A stretch of 38,645 nucleotides of DNA from Brooklawnia sp937867175 (GTDB lineage: Bacteria > Actinomycetota > Actinomycetes > Propionibacteriales > Propionibacteriaceae): positions 1 through 38,645 of the forward strand of contig DAISIR010000023.1 of the NCBI GenBank assembly GCA_036821905.1, read 5' to 3'. Position 1 is the first letter of the stretch. Every line of letters starts with the position of its first letter. Shown here piece by piece: positions 14,839-22,560 of the stretch. The notes below the pieces were generated by a model. The model did not search any database. It saw only the letters and a list, made by a program, of their open reading frames with translations, and had not been told where the DNA came from. The translations under genes were made by a program, and so were the position numbers.

Positions 14839-15801
14839 TCAGTCAGGCAGACCGCCGCAGATCTGCTCGGTGAGCGCCAAGGCATCTTCTGCTGCCCGAG
14901 ACGCGCTGCTGCCGGCTCCGACAGGATCAAGCACGGTGGCTTGGTCGCCCAGACGCAGCAGCAGCGATTCCAGCCAGGCCGGGTCGCTGATCGCCAGCCG
15001 CACCACCAAATGACCGTCCGGGCGCTGGTCTGCGGCAAGCGTCGGGTAGTACTCGGCCACCCAGGCCCCCGCAGGTGCCAAGTCCAAGGTGACTGCTCCG
15101 TCGGAGGCGTCGAACCAGCCCTCCGCCAGTTCCGGCGCCTGGCCGTGGTCTTCGGCAGTCTCACCCGTCGCCACCACGTCGACGATTCGGTCCAGCCGGA
15201 AGGTCCGCCAAGCGTTTCTCGACAGGCTCCACGCCAGCAGGTAGGCGGCAGCGTCCCGCATCTGGATCGAGACCGGGTCGACCACCGGCGCGGTGGTTTC
15301 GCCGCGAGTGGCCCCGTCGTAGGTCAGCCGGACGCGTCGTCGCGCCTCAATGACCGATACCAGTTGCTCGCGAAGTTCCTCGTCGCCGGTGTTCACAGCC
15401 AACAGGACGGGGTCGTGGTGACCGGTGACTCGCGCGAGCTTGCTGACGGCGCTGTCGGCGGCCTCCCGCAGCCTGCCGGTGGCCATCTCACGGACCGCCT
15501 GCAGGGCGACGACCAGCGAAACGGCTTCGTCGCGGGTGAACCGGAGGGGTCGGCTCAGGTAGTTCGCGTTGCCCAGGTGAACGATGCCCTCGCCTTCGAC
15601 GGCGTCCATGTCGATCTCGATCAGGTCATCTGGCAGCCCGCCGGGCAGCCCACACATCCACAGCACATTCAAATCGGCCAACACTTGGCGCGCGGTGACA
15701 CCGAAGGCCTCGGCAACCTCGGCGATGGGGACGCCGGGGCGGGCCTGTAGGTAGGGCACCATCGCGAGCAACCTGGCGACCTGGGATGTGGCCGGGTTCA
15801 T
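14839..15801 (-). CDS. pafC: WYL-domain DNA-damage regulator PafC
   Basis: PafC is half of the PafBC heterodimer that activates the LexA-independent DNA-damage response in mycobacteria. The 320-residue protein has an N-terminal winged helix (about 1-75, with VAEAFGVTARQVLADLNVL), a central WYL domain at about 140-225 with LLAWSLSRNAWRTFRLDRI, and a C-terminal WCX-like extension. Its start ATG at 15801 overlaps the pafB stop by 4 bases, so both subunits are made from one message. The family ligand is thought to be single-stranded DNA or a related damage signal. The stop is followed by tatA after 78 bases. Confidence 0.93.
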   Translation of the reverse strand: MNPATSQVARLLAMVPYLQARPGVPIAEVAEAFGVTARQVLADLNVLWMCGLPGGLPDDLIEIDMDAVEGEGIVHLGNANYLSRPLRFTRDEAVSLVVALQAVREMATGRLREAADSAVSKLARVTGHHDPVLLAVNTGDEELREQLVSVIEARRRVRLTYDGATRGETTAPVVDPVSIQMRDAAAYLLAWSLSRNAWRTFRLDRIVDVVATGETAEDHGQAPELAEGWFDASDGAVTLDLAPAGAWVAEYYPTLAADQRPDGHLVVRLAISDPAWLESLLLRLGDQATVLDPVGAGSSASRAAEDALALTEQICGGLPD

Positions 15802-16799
15802 GATGGGTTCCGCTCAGGCTCGGGTTGGCCTGGTCCCTTGCCGGCCGCATGCACCTTGAGGACTCCGCGCAGGTGCGAGACTACTTCGGCACGCAGCTCT
15901 GCCGGTTCACAGACGACCACGTCCGCCCCATAGGCGGCTATCTCGCCAGCCGCATAGCCGCTGGTGAACGGCACTCGGTAGGCATGAAAACCGGCCGGCA
16001 ACGGCAGCGGCGACTCGGCCGCGGCACCCCGGCGACGCAAGGCGGGCGCCCGGACGCCGCGGATCGCGAGCAATGCCGTGAGGTCGGCGGCCCGTGAGGT
16101 CAGGACCGCTGTGTGCTGGCTGATCAGCTCCTCGTCCGGCGGGTCAAAGGCATCCGGTTTGCCGACGGTGCTGGGCGCACCGGTCATGCGGGCCAACTTG
16201 AAGACCCGCGGAGCCATCCGGTCGCGGTCATAACCGACCAAGTACCAGCTGTTGTTTCGCCAAGCCAGCCGCCACGGCTCCACGGTGCGCACCTCGTCGG
16301 CGGTCCGGTAGCCGAACTTCACAGCCTGCCGGTCGACGACCGCCTGCCAGAGCGGTTCGAAGGCCTCCTCCCGGGCACTGAGCCGCGGCGCCAACGCGGT
16401 CAGCCGTCCGGCGTCCAGCTCGATGCCCGCTGCACGCAGCTTCGCCAGCGCGTGCGCAGTGTCCTCGGCCATGCTGGCCTGCTGCCAGACGGTGGAAGCC
16501 AGACCGAGCACCGTCGCCTCGTCCGGGGTGAACTCGATGGGCGGCAGTTCGAAGTCGGTCCGCGAGATGCGGTAACCCTGCTCGTCGCTGAACAACGCGT
16601 CGTTGGAGCCGGTCTCGATCGGGACGCCTAGCGCACGCAGTTCGTCCTTGTCCCGCTCGAACATACGCATGAATGCCTCGGCTGAGGAGTCGCGATAGCC
16701 CTCCACGGTTGCCCGGATCTGCTCCTTGGGCACGAAACGACGCGAACTGAGCAGCAGGATCGTCAAGTTGACGAGCCTTTCCGTCTTGCGTCGAGCCAC
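15798..16799 (-). CDS. pafB: WYL-domain DNA-damage regulator PafB
   Basis: Partner of PafC; together they act as a transcription activator of DNA-repair genes. The 333-residue protein has an N-terminal winged helix (LVNLTILLLSSRRFVPKEQI, then an AFMRMFERDKDELRALGVPI segment), a WYL domain at about 140-215 with EPWRLAWRNNSWYLVGYDRD and FKLARM, and a C-terminal WCX-like region. GTG at 16799 has TAGCTT 6 bases before it, a leaderless arrangement. The pupylation genes usual in Mycobacterium (pafA upstream) are absent here: the next gene upstream is a divergent DUF5302 protein. Confidence 0.93.
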   Translation of the reverse strand: MARRKTERLVNLTILLLSSRRFVPKEQIRATVEGYRDSSAEAFMRMFERDKDELRALGVPIETGSNDALFSDEQGYRISRTDFELPPIEFTPDEATVLGLASTVWQQASMAEDTAHALAKLRAAGIELDAGRLTALAPRLSAREEAFEPLWQAVVDRQAVKFGYRTADEVRTVEPWRLAWRNNSWYLVGYDRDRMAPRVFKLARMTGAPSTVGKPDAFDPPDEELISQHTAVLTSRAADLTALLAIRGVRAPALRRRGAAAESPLPLPAGFHAYRVPFTSGYAAGEIAAYGADVVVCEPAELRAEVVSHLRGVLKVHAAGKGPGQPEPERNPS

Positions 16800-16805
16800 C
16801 CTCCC

Positions 16806-16811
16806 AAGCTA
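16806..16811 (-). promoter_or_regulatory. -10 hexamer, leaderless start of pafB
   Basis: TAGCTT on the minus strand is followed by the 6 bases GGGAGG and then the GTG of pafB. The hexamer fits TANNNT, and the spacing puts the transcription start on the start codon. The GGGAGG touches the GTG directly, so it cannot act as a normal Shine-Dalgarno. Confidence 0.45.
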
Positions 16812-16887
16812 GCAGCCGACCCGGCCCCGGCCGGACCGACACAGCTCCAACGGCCCCATTGCCCCGACGCGCCACCGATCGCTGTGG

Positions 16888-16893
16888 CAGAGT
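16888..16893 (+). promoter_or_regulatory. -10 hexamer, leaderless start of DUF5302 gene
   Basis: CAGAGT ends 6 bases before the ATG at 16900. It differs from TANNNT only at the first base. No Shine-Dalgarno precedes the ATG, so a leaderless message is likely. Confidence 0.35.
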
Positions 16894-16899
16894 GACGCC

Positions 16900-17085
16900 A
16901 TGACCGAGCCCACGAACTCCTCCGACAAACCGCTGGATCAGAAGGAGGCCATGCGCCAGGCGCTGGAGGCCAAGAGGAAGGCCCAGCACCAGCACAACGA
17001 AGGGGCAGCCGGAGCCAAGTCGATGGGCGTTGCTCATTCGAAGGCCGCCGGCAAGCGACAGTTCCGCCGCAAGGCCGGTGGATAG
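16900..17085 (+). CDS. DUF5302-type small protein
   Basis: A 61-residue, highly polar protein. It has an acidic/Ser-rich start, a Gln/Lys/Arg-rich helix at about 13-35, a His-containing middle, and the C-terminal signature KRQFRRKAGG seen in actinobacterial DUF5302 proteins. There is no membrane segment or catalytic motif; the function is unknown. It ends 15 bases before gluQRS on the same strand, so the two are probably co-transcribed. A -10-like hexamer sits 6 bases before its ATG. Confidence 0.8.
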   Translation: MTEPTNSSDKPLDQKEAMRQALEAKRKAQHQHNEGAAGAKSMGVAHSKAAGKRQFRRKAGG

Positions 17086-17100
17086 ACCGCTCAACACCCC

Positions 17101-18000
17101 ATGCCCGCCGGTCGCTTCGCGCCCAGTCCAACGTCCGACCTGCACCTCGGCAACCTGCGTACCGCCCTGCTGTCGTGGCTTTTCGCTCGCGATGCCGGGC
17201 TCGGCTTCCTGCTGCGCATCGAAGACCTGGACCAACAAAGGGTGGCGGCCGCGCCGGGTATCGCCGCGCATCAGCTTGCCGATCTGGCCGCGCTCGGGCT
17301 CGACTGGGACGGTCCGGTCGTCCAACAATCGGGGCGGCACCAGCTCTATCGGGACGCCGCCGCCGGTCTGGACACCTACGAGTGCTTCTGTACCCGCCGC
17401 GAGATCGCCGAAGCGTCCCAGGCGCCGCACGGAGCGTATCGTCCCTACCCCGGGACCTGCGCGCGGTTGACCGAAGCCGAGCGGGCCGAACGGCGGCGTG
17501 ATCGTCCCGCCGCGATCCGGGTTCGTGCGCAGGGCACGACTGTGGTGGTGCATGATCTGCACGCCGGCGAGGTCTGTGGTGTGGTGGACGACTTCGTGCT
17601 CTTCCGGGCTGACGGCACACCCGCCTACAACCTCGCTGTCGTGGTGGACGACGGACTCCAAGGCGTCACCCAAGTTTGTCGCGGGGCCGACCTGCTCGAC
17701 TCGGCCCCCAGGCAGGCCTGGCTCGCCACCCGACTCGGATTCGAGGTGCCCAGCTATGCCCACGTCGGGCTGGCGGTCAACCGGGACGGCGACCGGCTGG
17801 CGAAGCGCGATGGCGCTGTGACGCTGGCGACACTGTCCCTGCGGGGAGTCGGCACCGCCGAGGTCTGTCGTCGGCTCTGCGCTTCAGCCGGGCTGCCGGA
17901 GTCCGATTCCGCGGCCGGACTGCTCCGGGCCGTGGCCGGTACCCCGTGGTCACGGACGCCGGCCATCTGGGAGCCGTGGGTGGTCAGGCCCGATCAGTAG
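17101..18000 (+). CDS. gluQ: Glutamyl-Q tRNA(Asp) synthetase
   Basis: GluQ-RS attaches glutamate to queuosine-34 of tRNA(Asp). It is a truncated class I synthetase without an anticodon domain. The 299-residue protein has the family length. It carries RFAPSPTSDLHLGNLRTA (HIGH region, HLGN at 15-18), RIEDLDQQR, zinc ligands Cys95, Cys97, Tyr116 and Cys120 (C-x-C...Y-x3-C), FRADGTPAYNLAVVVDD and LAKRDGA (KMSKS-like, about 233-239). The motif set is intact. It lies downstream of the DUF5302 gene. Its last 7 bases overlap the convergent FKBP lipoprotein gene. Its presence implies queuosine in this organism, in line with the nearby tgt. Confidence 0.92.
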   Translation: MPAGRFAPSPTSDLHLGNLRTALLSWLFARDAGLGFLLRIEDLDQQRVAAAPGIAAHQLADLAALGLDWDGPVVQQSGRHQLYRDAAAGLDTYECFCTRREIAEASQAPHGAYRPYPGTCARLTEAERAERRRDRPAAIRVRAQGTTVVVHDLHAGEVCGVVDDFVLFRADGTPAYNLAVVVDDGLQGVTQVCRGADLLDSAPRQAWLATRLGFEVPSYAHVGLAVNRDGDRLAKRDGAVTLATLSLRGVGTAEVCRRLCASAGLPESDSAAGLLRAVAGTPWSRTPAIWEPWVVRPDQ

Positions 18001-19028
18001 GCCTCGGTGAACAGAAGGTCGACGACGCAGGCCACCGCGGTGTTCGGGGCGATACTGGGCGTCGGGTTGCCGTTCGGGTAGGCGACCGAACCGGGCAGGG
18101 TGACCAGGACGCGGCTGCCGGTGTGTTGGCCGACCAGGGAGTTGAACAGCGCCTGGTGCGTCGCGCCCGCCGCAGCATCGGCCGCCGCCGTGGCGCCGAA
18201 GTCGTTGTAGAACTCGGTACCGCCCCAGGTCACACAGACCGAATGCGAGATCAACCCATCGGTTGGGCCCAGTTCGCGACCGCTGCCCTGGATCAGCGGC
18301 TGCACCTGCACCGCGGTCGGCTCGGGCAGCCCTGCCGGGATGGTGATCTTCGGGACACCGCCGCTCTCGGTGACCTGCGGCAGGCCCGCGGGCGGGGTGA
18401 CCGGCTCACCTTGGGGGCCGGCGAGTTCGGTGTCGAGGACGTCGACTATGAACAACAGGCTGTCGCCGGCCTCGACCCCTATCTGGGAGTTGCCCTGCGC
18501 GCCGTAGCCGTCCTCACTCGGTATCGCGACCGCCACGCGGCTGCCGACCTTCTGGCCGACCAGGCCGTCGCGGAACCCGGGGATCATCTGGGCGAGCGGC
18601 AGGACGGCGGGTTCGCCCCTGCTCCAGCTGGAGTCGAAGACCTCACCGGTGCGAGCGTTGATGCCCACGTATTGGGCCCGGACCATCGCGGTCTCGTGCG
18701 GCACCGCGGCGCCGGTGCCCGGCACGATGACCCGGCTGACGGTCTGCTCCACGGCGAACGGATAGGGTGCCGTGACGCTCGGTTGCGCTGTCAGGTCGGA
18801 ACTCACCTCAATGCCTGCCAGATCGGCCAGCTTGGTGGGTTCGGCCGTCGGTGTTGGGCTTGGTGTTTGGCTCGGGGTGGCCGGCGAACTCGGGGACGAG
18901 GGGCTCGGGCTTGGGTCGGCGCCGCCGGCCCCACCGCAGGCACTCAGGGTGAGGGCAAGCACCGTCAGCCCAGCGACCGCTGCCGCCCGCATGGTTCGCT
19001 TCGACGCATTGACTCCGTTGGAAAGCAC
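17994..19028 (-). CDS. FKBP-type peptidyl-prolyl isomerase lipoprotein, doubled domain
   Basis: A 344-residue exported protein. The signal (MRAAAVAGLTVLALTLSAC) ends in a clear lipobox LSAC at about 28-31. A Ser/Pro/Thr-rich linker follows at about 38-65. The first FKBP domain (about 95-200) has GEVFDSSWSRGEP, MIPGFRDGLVGQKVGSRVAV, IPSEDGYG and LLFIVDVL. A second, degenerate copy fills about 225-344 with LFNSLVGQHTGSRVLVT and a similar VVDLLF end. It probably folds secreted proteins at the membrane. GTG at 19028 lies 6 bases after TAATCT, so it is likely leaderless; GTG 19031 and ATG 18992 are alternatives. It overlaps gluQRS tail to tail by 7 bases. Confidence 0.88.
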   Translation of the reverse strand: MLSNGVNASKRTMRAAAVAGLTVLALTLSACGGAGGADPSPSPSSPSSPATPSQTPSPTPTAEPTKLADLAGIEVSSDLTAQPSVTAPYPFAVEQTVSRVIVPGTGAAVPHETAMVRAQYVGINARTGEVFDSSWSRGEPAVLPLAQMIPGFRDGLVGQKVGSRVAVAIPSEDGYGAQGNSQIGVEAGDSLLFIVDVLDTELAGPQGEPVTPPAGLPQVTESGGVPKITIPAGLPEPTAVQVQPLIQGSGRELGPTDGLISHSVCVTWGGTEFYNDFGATAAADAAAGATHQALFNSLVGQHTGSRVLVTLPGSVAYPNGNPTPSIAPNTAVACVVDLLFTEAY

Positions 19029-19034
19029 CACTGC

Positions 19035-19040
19035 AGATTA
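19035..19040 (-). promoter_or_regulatory. -10 hexamer, leaderless start of FKBP lipoprotein
   Basis: TAATCT on the minus strand matches TANNNT and ends 6 bases before the GTG at 19028. It lies in the 47-base gap after rluB, so the lipoprotein gene probably has its own promoter in addition to read-through from the scp operon. Confidence 0.45.
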
Positions 19041-19078
19041 CCGGAACCAGCCAGACCGCCCTACCGGCGTCCGGCGGC

Positions 19079-19816
19079 TCAGCGGCCGACCACGTCGAGC
19101 AGGGCGCCGAGTTCCTCCCGGGTCAGCTCGCGGGTCTCGCCGACGGCCAGTTGCCCGAGCCGGACCGGGCCGATCGAGATCCGCGACAACCTGCGCACCG
19201 GGTGCCCGACCGAGTCGAACATCCGGCGGACGATGCGGTTACGTCCGGAGTGCAGGGTGATCTGCACCATGCTGCGCGATTCGGCCCTGGTCACCAGTTT
19301 CACCTTGTCCGGCTTGATCGGGCCGTCTTCGAGGGTGAGGCCTTTCTCCAGCCGACGCAGTGTCTTGTTGTCGAGCAGGCCTTCCACCTCGACCAGATAG
19401 GTCTTCGGCACCTCATGGCTGGGATGGGCGAGCTTGTTCGCGAAGTCACCGTCGTTAGTGAGGATCAGGAGCCCCTCGGTGTCGGTGTCGAGCCGCCCCA
19501 CGTGGAACAGGCGCTGGCGGCGTGGCACGTACTGCTCGAGGGTGGGCCGGCCATCCGGGTCGTCCATCGTCGAGACCACCCCGCGCGGTTTGTTGAGCAC
19601 CAGGTAGAGGTGCCGCCGGGGCGGCGGGATGCGGGAGCCGTCCACCCGGATGGTGTCACGCTCGGGGTCGACGCGCATTCCCTGCTCGGTGACGACCTTC
19701 CCGTTCACCTCCACCCGCCCGGCCGCGATCAGCTCCTCGCTGGCACGCCGGCTGGCCACGCCCGCCTGTGCCAGAGCCTTCTGCAACCGGACGCCATCAC
19801 TCGGCTCTTGCTTCAT
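19079..19816 (-). CDS. rluB: Pseudouridine synthase RluB/RsuA family
   Basis: Isomerises a uridine in rRNA (RluB acts at 23S U2605). The 245-residue protein has an S4 RNA-binding domain at about 8-60 (VRLQKALAQAGVASRRASEE) and the catalytic domain with GRLDTDTEGLLILTNDG, which holds the active Asp, followed by KTYLVEVEG and the SGRNRIVRRMFDSVGHPV signature. ATG at 19816 is chosen because GGAGGAAACC lies just upstream; the start overlaps the scpB end by 20 bases. The longer open frame running upstream is only scpB read out of frame. The parA-scpA-scpB-rluB order is a common actinobacterial block. Confidence 0.94.
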   Translation of the reverse strand: MKQEPSDGVRLQKALAQAGVASRRASEELIAAGRVEVNGKVVTEQGMRVDPERDTIRVDGSRIPPPRRHLYLVLNKPRGVVSTMDDPDGRPTLEQYVPRRQRLFHVGRLDTDTEGLLILTNDGDFANKLAHPSHEVPKTYLVEVEGLLDNKTLRRLEKGLTLEDGPIKPDKVKLVTRAESRSMVQITLHSGRNRIVRRMFDSVGHPVRRLSRISIGPVRLGQLAVGETRELTREELGALLDVVGR

Positions 19817-20450
19817 AGGTTTCCTCCACGTCGTCTGGAATGATCGCCAGGGCGGCGAGTTCTGCCGCCAGATCGGCGGCTTCGGGCAGATGGGGCGCGA
19901 TGGGCGGCAGGTCCGACACAGCGGCCAGGCCCAACCGCTCCAGGAAGTAGTCGGTGGTGCTGAGCAGTCCCGCACCGGTGCTGTCGTCATGGCCAGATTC
20001 GGTGACCAGGCCGCGCGCCAGCAGGGTGCGAACCACACCGTCCACGTTGACCCCGCGCACCGCGGACACGCGCGACCTGGAGACGGGTTGCGAGTAGGCG
20101 ATCACCGCAAGTGTCTCCAGGGACGCTTGGGTTAGTCGGTTCTGTTGGCCCTCGATCACCCACCGCGAAATGAGCTCTGCCTGCGCCGGACGCGTGCCGT
20201 AGCGCCAGCCGCCCGCCACCTGGCGGAGCTGAAAGCCGCGCCCGGTCTCGTCGTAGAAGGACGCGAGCCTGTGCAGCGCCTGCGTCACCACGCCGGCCGG
20301 CAGTTGGAGCGCCTCGGCGAGCACCTCCACCGGCAACGGTTCGGTGGCGAGCAGCAGCAACGCCTCAAGATCGGCCTCGACCAGCGCCGGAGCACGGACT
20401 GATTCGTCCGGTGCCCCGGCGTCGGCCGCCGCGGGCTCTGGCTGCTTCAT
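19797..20450 (-). CDS. scpB: Segregation and condensation protein B
   Basis: ScpB is a kleisin-associated subunit of the SMC-ScpA-ScpB complex that organises and segregates the chromosome. The 217-residue protein has an acidic 25-residue N-terminus and two winged-helix domains. The conserved segments ALLLLATEPLPVEVLAEAL, SRWVIEGQQNRLTQASLETLAVIAYSQPVSR and VRGVNVDGVVRTLLARGLV are given only by their positions about 30-50, 95-125 and 130-150. The C-terminal 40 residues are disordered and acidic. ATG at 20450 overlaps the scpA stop by 4 bases. No smc gene is in the window. Confidence 0.95.
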   Translation of the reverse strand: MKQPEPAAADAGAPDESVRAPALVEADLEALLLLATEPLPVEVLAEALQLPAGVVTQALHRLASFYDETGRGFQLRQVAGGWRYGTRPAQAELISRWVIEGQQNRLTQASLETLAVIAYSQPVSRSRVSAVRGVNVDGVVRTLLARGLVTESGHDDSTGAGLLSTTDYFLERLGLAAVSDLPPIAPHLPEAADLAAELAALAIIPDDVEETYEARAE

Positions 20451-21271
20451 TCAACGCCCTCCTTGTCGTCTGGTCCGGGTCCGGGGCGGTCGAACTCATC
20501 GGAGATCTCCAGATCACCGGACGCCTCCCCGGTCCAGCGGACGGTCAACTCCCCCAGCGGTGTCAGCTGGTCGAATCCGACCTGGCCAAGCCGGAAGAGC
20601 TCCAGCAAAGCGAGGAACCTCGCGACCGTGACCAACCGGTTGGCGTCCCCAGTGAGGGCCCGGAACGTCATGCTACGCGACTGCCGGAGCCGCCCGATCA
20701 CGATATCGGCCTGCTCGGCGACGCTCACCTGGGGGATGTGCAACTGGTCGAGCGGCATGACGGGTTCCTCGGCGCGGGTGAACGCCCGTTCCGCGAGTCG
20801 CGCCAGCCTTTCGACACCACCTGGGATGGTGACCTCGGGTAGCAGGCCGCGGAACTGATCCTCCAGGCCACCCGGCCGGGCGTGCACGAGACACTCGGCG
20901 GCCATCCGGTCGGCGAACCATGCCGAAACCCGCTTGTAGGCGCGGTATTGCAGGAGCCGGGCGAAGAGCAGATCTCGCGCCTCCAGGACGGCGAGGTCCT
21001 CCGGGTCGTCCACGTCGCCGCTGGGCAGCAGCCGTGCCGCCTTGAGGTCGAGCAGTGTGGCTGCCACCACCAAGAATGAGGAGGTCTGTTCCAGGTCCCA
21101 GACCTCACCACCGGCCTTGACGTACGCGATGAACTCGTCGGTGACCTGGCTGAGCGCGACCTCCGCGATGTCGAGTTGATGACGGCCGATCAGCTGCAGC
21201 AGCAGGTCGAAGGGGCCCTCGAAGTTGTCCAGCGTGATCCGGAACCCATGCCTGGGCTCGGCGCTGGTCAT
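20447..21271 (-). CDS. scpA: Segregation and condensation protein A
   Basis: ScpA is the kleisin that bridges the SMC heads. The 274-residue protein opens with the family signature FEGPFDLLLQLIGRHQLDI at about 18-36 and continues with ASQVTDEF-like and SSFLVVAATLLDLKAARLLP segments at about 40-85. A mid-region helix linker follows, then a C-terminal winged helix (LALLELFRLGQVGFDQ) at about 220-260. ATG at 21271 overlaps the stop of the small RHH gene by 4 bases, and its own stop overlaps scpB by 4. Expression with scpB is thus coupled. Confidence 0.95.
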   Translation of the reverse strand: MTSAEPRHGFRITLDNFEGPFDLLLQLIGRHQLDIAEVALSQVTDEFIAYVKAGGEVWDLEQTSSFLVVAATLLDLKAARLLPSGDVDDPEDLAVLEARDLLFARLLQYRAYKRVSAWFADRMAAECLVHARPGGLEDQFRGLLPEVTIPGGVERLARLAERAFTRAEEPVMPLDQLHIPQVSVAEQADIVIGRLRQSRSMTFRALTGDANRLVTVARFLALLELFRLGQVGFDQLTPLGELTVRWTGEASGDLEISDEFDRPGPGPDDKEGVE

Positions 21272-21594
21272 TGCCGCAGCCGTTGGGCGATGTCCGAATC
21301 GGCACCGTTGGCAGCCAGGTCCGCCAACATGATGTCGAGGGCCTCGCGGACCAGGCGGCCCCGGTCGACGTTGATGCCGAGTTCGGCGCGCAGCCGCAGT
21401 CGCGTCTGCTCCAGCTCCAGCAGTTCAGCCGAACTGACGTAGACGGTGATCTTCTCCTCGTGACGCACTCGTCCCGTCGGGCCGGTCGAAGCCGCCCGTT
21501 GGGGCCCTTCGTTGCTGGTGTCTGGCTTGCTGGGGGCGGCCGGCTGGCCACCGAAGAGCTCATCGGCGCCAGGCAGGCTCACCCGGCGTGGCAT
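21268..21594 (-). CDS. Small ribbon-helix-helix-like protein between parA and scpA
   Basis: A 108-residue protein. Residues 1-45 are Pro/Ser/Gly-rich and probably flexible. Residues about 46-100 fit a ribbon-helix-helix fold: strand KITVYVS, a long Leu/Arg-rich helix (SAELLELEQTRLRLRAELGI), a short turn, and a second helix (RGRLVREALDIMLADLAANG). This is the layout of CopG/ParG-type DNA-binding partners of ParA proteins. It overlaps parA by 16 bases and scpA by 4, so all are translated together. Function is inferred only: it may be the DNA-binding partner of the ParA. Confidence 0.7.
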   Translation of the reverse strand: MPRRVSLPGADELFGGQPAAPSKPDTSNEGPQRAASTGPTGRVRHEEKITVYVSSAELLELEQTRLRLRAELGINVDRGRLVREALDIMLADLAANGADSDIAQRLRQ

Positions 21595-22490
21595 CTGGCG
21601 AGCACCTCCCGGGCGAGCATGCGGTAGGCGGTGGCGCCCGGCGAGGACGGAGCGTAGGTGGTGATCGGTTCACCCGCCACCGTGGTCTCGGGGAACTTGA
21701 CGGTGCGCCGGATGACAGTGTGGAAGACCTTGTCACCGAACGCTTCCAAGACACGCTCGAGTACCTCGCGGCTGTGCAGCGTCCGTGAGTCGAACATGGT
21801 CGCCAAGATGCCCAGCAATTCCAGGTCGTTGTTGAGCCGCTCGGTCACCTTGGCGATGGTGTCGGTGAGCAGCGCAACACCGCGCAGCGCGAAGAACTCG
21901 CACTCCAGCGGGATCAGCACCTTGTCGGAGGCCGTCAATGCGTTCACAGTGAGCAGACCCAATGAGGGCGCGCAGTCGATCAGGATGATGTCGTAGCGAT
22001 CGCGGATGGGATCCAGCACCCGCTTCAGCGTTTGCTCCCGCGCTACCTCGCTGACCAGTTGCACCTCTGCCGCCGACAGATCGATATTGGCCGGCAGCAG
22101 GTCGAGCCGGTCGACCGTTGTGGACAAGACGATCTCGTCGAAGGAGAACTCGCGGCTGAGCAGTAGGTTGTAGATGGACTGGTCGAGGGTGTGTGGGTTA
22201 ACTCCCAACCCCACCGACAGCGATCCCTGAGGATCGAAGTCGACCAGCAGGATGCGGCGTCCGGTCTCGGCCAGCGCCGCACCGAGGTTGATGGTGGTGG
22301 TGGTCTTGCCGACGCCGCCCTTCTGGTTGGTCAGCGCGATGATGATGGCTCGTTTCGGGCCGGCTGGTGGCGGTGTCGGTTCCGGCAGGTCGGGCAGCGG
22401 ACGTCCGGTGGGCCCGAGGTCTTCGGGCTCTTCGTCCTGGGTGTCCACATCGAACAGCCCCTCGTCAGCCCGTTGCGGACCGTGATTCAT
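21579..22490 (-). CDS. parA: ParA/Soj-type ATPase
   Basis: ParA-type deviant Walker ATPase in chromosome or plasmid partition. The 303-residue protein starts with a Pro/Asp-rich tail of about 45 residues. It then has the deviant Walker A NQKGGVGKTTTTINLGAAL at about 54-72, switch segments LLVDFDPQGSLSVGLG and LLPANIDLSAAEVQ, and Walker B ILIDCAPSLGLLTVNAL. ATG at 22490 has GAAGGAG 7 bases upstream, which decides the start against a longer open frame. It is first in the block with the small RHH protein, scpA, scpB and rluB, the same neighbourhood as Rv1708 in M. tuberculosis. Confidence 0.94.
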   Translation of the reverse strand: MNHGPQRADEGLFDVDTQDEEPEDLGPTGRPLPDLPEPTPPPAGPKRAIIIALTNQKGGVGKTTTTINLGAALAETGRRILLVDFDPQGSLSVGLGVNPHTLDQSIYNLLLSREFSFDEIVLSTTVDRLDLLPANIDLSAAEVQLVSEVAREQTLKRVLDPIRDRYDIILIDCAPSLGLLTVNALTASDKVLIPLECEFFALRGVALLTDTIAKVTERLNNDLELLGILATMFDSRTLHSREVLERVLEAFGDKVFHTVIRRTVKFPETTVAGEPITTYAPSSPGATAYRMLAREVLARCHAG

Positions 22491-22560
22491 TCGCGTGCTC
22501 CTTCGCCCGATACCGACCCAACGATAGTCGACATATTCCCCGGCATACCCGATCCGCGGA

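Noticed and set aside
16228..17763. A 511-codon minus-strand frame over pafB, the DUF5302 gene and gluQRS
   Set aside because: It is out of frame with PafB and antisense to GluQ-RS, both of which carry clear family motifs.
17676..19400. A 574-codon + strand open frame across gluQRS, the FKBP lipoprotein and rluB
   Set aside because: It overlaps three well-supported genes in other frames and reads as low-complexity Arg/Gly-rich sequence.
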